A stretch of 64,000 nt of DNA. Origin: Hymenoscyphus infarciens (lineage: Eukaryota > Ascomycota > Leotiomycetes > Helotiales > Helotiaceae). The translations under genes and the position numbers were made by a program. Each line of letters begins with the position of its first letter. Positions within the stretch are counted from its first letter, which is position 1. The notes under the pieces are model-generated. The model worked only from the letters and a program-made list of their open reading frames with translations. It had not been told where the DNA came from and searched no databases. Where the stretch lies: positions 1 to 64,000 of the forward strand of contig LLCB01000017.1 of assembly GCA_001414345.1 (NCBI GenBank), read 5' to 3'. Below are positions 57,840 to 64,000 of the stretch, piece after piece.

Positions 57840-60597
57840 CTAAGTTAAGTATTATTTAGATTAGGCCTTTCTCTATTATATCTATATAGTCTAATACTCT
57901 CTTCTATTCTCTTATACTCTACTCTTCTTAGTTTATTATACTATCTTCGTTAGTTACTAGTACTTTAGAGAGAGGAATAGAGGCTCTTTATAAGCCTCTC
58001 TTTTCTCTACGACTACTACTACTATAATTATTTAGTATAATTATAAGATACTTTAGTCTCTTTCTAGACTATCTAACAGTCGTCTAAACGTATTTTAAGG
58101 CTTTTAGAGTTACTTTATTAATTCCGAAAAAGTTAATTATTATAAGTTAATATTAATAAGTATAAGTTTAATATTAAGAAGATAAAATACCTTAGATTTA
58201 TTATTAGTACTAATAGTATTAAAGTAGACTCTAAAAAGGTCTTAGTAATATAAAAATAGTAAGCTTCTAAGATATTAAAAAGCGTTTAAAGCTTTCTTAG
58301 TTTCTATAACTTCTATTAAAGGTTTATTTAAAACTATAGTATACTTATAAAGCTATTAGTATATCTAATATAGAATAATATACTTTTTAACTTTAATAAG
58401 GAATACTAGAAGGTATTTAAAGACTTAAAAGTAGTACTTATCTCTATACTAATCCTCTACTACTACTCTTCTAACCTTTCTACTATAATTAAGATAAATA
58501 CTTTAGATAAGATTATTACTAGAGTATTATAATAATAATAAGCTAATAGAGAATAGTACCTTATAGCCTACTTTAGTAAGACTATATCTCTAGCTAAGTA
58601 TAACTATAAAATATATAATAAAGAGCTACTTACTATTATATACTTACTTATAAAATAGAGACTAGAACTATAAAGTACTTATTTAAAGATCTATATTTAT
58701 ACTAATTATAAGGCGCTTAAGTACTTTATAACTACTAAGTAACTTACTACCTATTAAGTAAAGTAGGCTAAAGCCTTAACTAAGTACTATTTTATTATTA
58801 TATTCTACTTAAAGTATAAAAATAAGAAGATAAATACTTTAACTTATAAAATAGATAAGATATACTTATAAAAGGAACTTAAAGAATAGTACTAGACCTA
58901 TATACTTCTAATAAAGGAATAAGTTAATATAGAAGCGCTTAAAGACCTAGAGGTTAAGATAAGCTTAATTATACTAGCCTTAGTTAATAAAGACTACTTC
59001 TAAGAATTAATTATACTTTTAAAACAAATCTATTAAGTAAACAAGGATATAATAACACTTTAAGCTATATAAGTATAAGTAGAAACTAATACTAATTCCT
59101 TATATACACTAGAAGAAGGCCTTTTACTCTACTAAGACTACTTAGTAGTACTAGATATAGATATACTAAGAATAGACCTAATTTATAAGGCTTATAATTA
59201 GGTACTTTTAGCTTACCTAGAGAGGAATAAGACCTACTAGATTCTATATTTAAGATAAATCTAGTATAATATAAAAGCTAATATTATAAGATATATATAA
59301 AACTATTATAAATATAGAAGAGTAGACGTTTCTTAAGATAAAACACCTAGCTATCTACACCTATTTCTAATACTACTATATATATAGTAATATATAGCTA
59401 TAGATTTTAAGTCCTTTCTAATTAATAAGTATAGTTATAATAACGTGTTTATAGTAATAGACTACTTATTTAAATAGTCTATTTTAATACTCTACTATAA
59501 GAATATCACTACTAAGCAGATAATAAGGTTATATATTAAACACGTTCTATAATACTATAGGATTCTAGAAAGTATAATATTAAATAAAGGCTTTTACTTT
59601 ATTACTATAGTCTAGAGAGAGTTTACTTAAATCCTAAGTATCTAGCTTTAACTTTCTACTATAAACTACGCTTAAACTAATAGCTAGACTAAGATTATAA
59701 ACTAATACCTTAATTAGTATTTATAGCCTTATATTAATTATTATTATACTAACTAGTCTAAGATACTTCTAATAATAGACTATATATAGTTAGTATTACC
59801 TTATAATACTATTAGAATATTACCTTTTAAGTTATAAAAGGAATATATACTAAGAACCTTATTTAATTAGTAAATACTAGAACTAGCTAATATAAAAGAA
59901 CAGCTATTATAAGAAGAGGCTATAATAGTTATAAAGACTATTTAGAAGATCTTATATATTAGATAAGTAAATATATTAAAAGCTTAATAGAAAAAGGAAT
60001 AAGACGTAAATAAGTATAGATAAGACGTCGACTTTAGAGTAAGAGATATAGTTTTTATTATAATAAAGAACTAAGTAACTTAATAACTAAGCTAAAAGCT
60101 AGACTACTAGATAGCTAGCTCTTTTAAGATCTTAGAAGAAGTAGATTCTACTTTCTAATTATAACTACTAGCTTCTATTAAAGTCTACTCTATCTTTACT
60201 TCTAAAAAGTTATATAAAGCTATAAATAATCCCTTACTAGGATAGGTAGTTACGCTACCTCTACTAATTATTATAAATAAAGAAGAAAAATAGAAGGTTA
60301 AAGAAATACTAGCTAGTAAAAAGAGATAGTAGTCTCTCTATTACTAAATTAAGTAGAAAGGCTATAATAAAGACCTTAATTAGTATCTAGCTTAATAACT
60401 AATCTATATACTATAACTAGTAGAAAAGTTCTATTTAGAGAAGCTAGAGATAGCTAGTCTCTTAGTAGCTCTTCTACTATAGAAAGTAGTATATAAGAAT
60501 AGAAGAGAGAATTATAATAAGCTAGAGATTAATACTTCTATATTAAAAAAGAATAAAGCTACTTAGTTATAGAAGGCTTATTTAAAGAGAGAGGTAG

Positions 60598-60788
60598 TTT
60601 AATAGTCCTAGTTATATATATTACTTATATAACTAGGTTATTCTAAGACTTTTCTAAAGACTTACTTAATATATATAAATAAAGCTAGAGTACTTATACT
60701 CTCTGATTTTCTCTTTAGTTTAGTTTTTCTTAATAAAAGGTACTCTTCTATAAGCACTCCTTTTATATAGTTATAGAGAGCTATTATA
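60598..60788 (+). repeat. 3' LTR of gypsy element
   Basis: 191 bases, preceded by a purine-rich tract (AAAGAGAGAGGTAG) that fits a polypurine primer, and followed by the target duplication TAACT. Confidence 0.9.
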
Positions 60789-60793
60789 TAACT

Positions 60794-62211
60794 TATTTTT
60801 CTCTTTTTATAAATCTACTTTATTATATTAAAAAAAGTTATTATAGTAAGTTACGAGCTAAGCTTCTCTTTTAATAATATTTTATAAACTATATATTTTT
60901 AGAAAAAAACCTTTTACTTAGACACTTTTTCCCTCTTTACTTAATAATAACATATGCTATTATATTCTCGAAAAGAGCTAATAAGAGCTCTATACTCTCT
61001 TTCTTACTCTATAAACTTTTCAAGAAGAAAACAAATACTTAAATATATATATAGAGTCTGTTTTTTTTTTTAGTTTTTAATAGTCTTTTTAGCTACTTAA
61101 AGCCGGCGCTATATAGACGTACTTATTTATAGAGTTTTATCTAAAAGTAGCTTATATACTTCTTAGAGTACTTATTACTAGGCCTACTATAATTATATCT
61201 ACGTACCTAGCTTTTTATTCTAGTAATAGCTTAGTAGCTTCTTCTATTCTTATTTCGATTCGAATTTAATATTTTAGTTATTCTTATAAATAACTGATTT
61301 AGTTTATTATAATAGCTCTTAAAAGAGCTTAGTTAGCTCTTCTTTATATAGAATTAATAATAATCGTCTTCTAGTATATAATCTTATATTAAACTATTCT
61401 CTAATATATTCTTAATCTAAGTCTTCTAATTCTATCTTCTATTCTCTCTACTCTATATTTCTATACCTCTTAAGAGGTATTTCTACTACTTTATCGAAGA
61501 GCTATTAAACGTGCTTTAAATATCTACTTATAGTAATTATAAATAGTAGAGAATCTATTCTCGAGCTATAAAGACTCTACTATGTTTCTACTCTTATTTA
61601 TACTACTTAAGCTACTTCTAATTACTCTATTACTATTACTAGAAGTACTTTACCTCTTCTAGTAATTCTCTTAACTTAAATATAGTATATACTAACTATA
61701 TAGAATAAATACTATAGATATTATATCTAATCTTAGGTTAGTATATAGCTCTTGTCTTCTTAGAGTTATATATAATTCTATAGTATATCTAGAGTAGAAG
61801 TCTTTTAGTATTAGTAAAAATATAGAATTAACTTTAGAGGCTTTCTTAATTAGTTTATTTTAGTAGTCTATAGATACTACTATTAAGTAAATAAGCTATA
61901 TAAGTCTTACTAATATAATACTATATATAATATAGCTTCTTTATAAAAAGTTGAAAAGGTCTAAAACTTTAATAGTTATAAAAGAAGGTATTACTATATT
62001 ACTTTTTTAACTTAAACTTAGCTCTATAGATAGTTCTAGAGAGAAGATTAAACTACTAGTAGTTTATAGAATATATTATATATAGATATTAAGTCTTTAT
62101 ATCTCTTATATATATAGAGTCTTAGTAGAAATATAGAGATATAAAAAATTTTCTTATAAAAAGAGAGTTTTTAAAGAAGTAAGTTTATTCTTAGTATACT
62201 TACTTAGATAT
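60794..62211. repeat. RIP-eroded old repeat right of gypsy
   Basis: Continuation of the repeat that gypsy interrupted, starting TATTTTTCTCTTTTTATAAA. TpA-saturated with stops in all frames. A transposase-like reading on the minus strand (about 61300-61900) was suspected but could not be supported. Confidence 0.55.
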
Positions 62212-64000
62212 TATAATAGCACGCTATTCTGAATTATTAGCATTCGTAAAACTACCGATACCTCTATAACTACTAATACCTCTACGACTTATAAGAAGGA
62301 AGGTACTAAAAAGAGTAAGAATTAGATATTATATGTTTTACTTTAAGGTCTTATATATTTAGCTTTAAAGCTCTTATTATTTTAGTAGCTATATTAAGAA
62401 GGACTTAGTTATTATTCTTATTAGGACTAAGTAGTCTCTAACCTCTTATATATAGATGTTTATACTTAGTATAGAAGAAGAATAGTTTTTCCTTTTCTTC
62501 TATATTAGTACCTAGTATTTATATATATTATCTTATCTTAAATATACTCTTATATACCTCTTTACTAGTAGTATATATTTTATACTATTATATAAAAAGG
62601 AAAAACTCTTCTTTACTAGTAATAGCCTTTATAATATCTCTTTTAAGCTTATTATTACTTTTTATTTTAATTTCGATTTAGCTTAGAATTAGACTATTAT
62701 AATACTATTCTTAAATAGCTAGGTAATTAGAGACTACCTAGATAACTAATAATACTACAGTTTAGTATCTATATAGATAGCTAGTAAAAATCGTGTTTTA
62801 TATATTAAGAGACTAGAATATACTAAGTATTCCTAAGAATCCTAATAACCCTCTTAGTATAAGAACTACTATATATAATTTAGATAGTTAATATATAATA
62901 GTTATTTAGAAAACTCCTAAATTAACTTCTTTACTCTCTCTCTTTTTTAATATTTAATATATTAGATTTAGAAGCGACTCTAGGTCTCTTCTAAGCTCTG
63001 CTTTAAAGTATAGAGCTCTCTTTTAGAGAAGAAAGTTAAGTACTTATAGAAAGGTCTCTAACTTACTATTAATTACCTAAGAATAAAAGATTATAAAATA
63101 ATAAAGATAAAGATATAGCTTTTAGAAGCTAGAGAGATAACTAAGACTTTTCTAATATAGATAAGATATAGAGAGTAATCTAGGCTATAAAGGCTAAAGA
63201 TTAAGAAAAAGATAAGAGAATCTAGTAGTAAGATAACTAAATCGCCTAAATAGTAGATTTAGTATAATAGATTAGTAAACACTTACTAAGAAATAATTAA
63301 AGTCTAAGTCTCTACTACTAACTAAATTAAACTCCTTCTTTATACTCTTCTATTATACTAGACTATCTTTAAATATAAAACTCGACTTCTAATATTCTTC
63401 TTTTATAATAATTATAATAATCTACTCTATAATTATAAACTAAAACCTTACTAAAAACTTAATAACCTACTAAAAGTAAAATTATAAAGAAAATTAAACC
63501 TTTAAATAATAGTACTTTACTTACTTATAAGTAATAGAAGATATCTATATATAATAGACTCTAAGTAAATACTAACTATTACTATATACCTAAAACTTAT
63601 AAAGCCCTTATCTAGGAGACGACTATAAAATTTACTAGAAACTACTTAGAGCTCTAATATAAGTTAGATATAAGTAATATAGCTTTTAAAGATTAATAAG
63701 ATATAATAGAACTTCTTAATTCCTACTTCCTAACTAGTTATAAGAAAGAGAATACTTAGAATAAATTTTAAGCTTTATAAATAAGTAGAAAGAGTTATAT
63801 AAGAGAAACTTTTTTAGATTTTAAAGTATGCTTCTTAAGTATAGCTATACTTAAGAAGATACTAGAGTTAGAAAGATTCTACTAGATATAGAATAAGATT
63901 ATACCTTAGCTCTAAAATAGCTCTATATTAGCTAAGAGATATTAGAATTATAATTTTAATAAGATAGTAGTAGATCTTTTAGCTTTAGATAAGGAGAAGC
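62212..64000 (+). mobile_element. Second LARD-like element, cut by window edge
   Basis: LTR at 62212-62592 (381 bases, TATAATAGCACGCTATTCTG at start), followed by the same TAAAAAGGAAAAACTCTTCT junction and internal sequence as 53911 onward; for example 62640-62870 matches 53980-54190 closely. The LTR is about 70 bases longer than at 53602, with a different 5' portion that matches the 37035 palindrome arms. The right half lies outside the window. No coding trace. Confidence 0.8.

Larger units (their letters stand above)
48806..58139 (-). mobile_element. LINE copy B, minus orientation, inside gypsy reverse transcriptase
   Basis: Reverse complement of LINE copy A (31057-36233), matching from its 5' end near 58135 to its AAT-rich 3' tail at 48806. 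It is flanked by a 16-base target duplication TTATAARTTAATATTA (48790-48805 and 58140-58155, one G/A difference). It is itself split by the LTR element at 53602-57839. Without that insert and its duplicated target it is about 5.1 kb, the same as copy A. Dead by RIP. Confidence 0.9.
45646..60788 (+). mobile_element. Ty3/gypsy chromovirus-type retrotransposon, RIP-inactivated, split by nested insertion
   Basis: LTRs of 191 bases (45646-45836 and 60598-60788) and a 5-base target duplication TAACT (45641-45645, 60789-60793). Read through stops on the plus strand: gag with a zinc-knuckle remnant at about 47080-47130; reverse transcriptase from about 48400 (NNLT, TKLDI, SLINSLSTYQRYINNVLF, YLDNIFIYL), interrupted at 48805 and resuming at 58156 (KIKYLGFIIS); RNase H at about 58500-58900; integrase at about 59300-60000 (AIDFKSFL, VFIVIDYLFKQS); and a chromodomain-like end at about 60270-60400 (KEILASKKR, KGYNKDLNQYLA). 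The 9.3 kb between 48806 and 58139 is a LINE in the opposite orientation. All frames carry RIP-type stops. Confidence 0.93.

Noticed and set aside
61300..61900. hAT-type transposase remnant on the minus strand
   Set aside because: Only vague hydrophobic and charged patterns were seen after reading through stops; no signature residues.

Overview
This window reads as a filamentous ascomycete (Pezizomycotina) chromosome. The evidence is short introns with GT/AG ends and CTAAC- or CTGAC-like branch points, fungal-specific families (CFEM receptor, heme-thiolate peroxygenase, TmpA-like flavoprotein, CorA-like protein) and large transposon blocks eroded by C-to-T and G-to-A transitions, as expected from repeat-induced point mutation (RIP). 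A helotialean (Leotiomycetes) host is a guess only.

Layout. 1-705: AT-rich minisatellite. 706-11333: core gene block holding a small two-helix membrane protein, NOC3 (ribosome biogenesis), RTT103 (transcription termination), a Cox7-like respiratory subunit, a mitochondrial PPR-like protein and, at the border, an orphan predicted lipid-anchored protein. 11334-20620: RIP-eroded transposons, including a complete Ty1/copia element with target duplication and a strikingly unmutated solo LTR. 20621-28750: accessory gene island with a secreted peroxygenase-family protein, a CFEM-type Pth11-like receptor and a TmpA-like membrane oxidoreductase. 28760-41000: RIP-eroded transposons with a LINE, an LTR element in reverse orientation and a palindrome made of two inverted LTRs. 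41001-45480: a second small island with one seven-exon CorA-like gene. 45480-64000: a nested stack in which an old repeat holds a gypsy chromovirus, which holds an inverted LINE, which holds a non-autonomous LTR element. A further copy of that last element runs off the right edge.

The core block carries housekeeping functions. The two islands carry secreted, sensory and membrane genes typical of accessory regions in 'two-speed' fungal genomes. No gene with intact coding capacity was found inside the AT-rich blocks. Insertion order could be read from target-site duplications and from empty-site comparisons between copies. Exon boundaries were placed by hand from splice signals, frame closure and family resemblance, and no database search was run.
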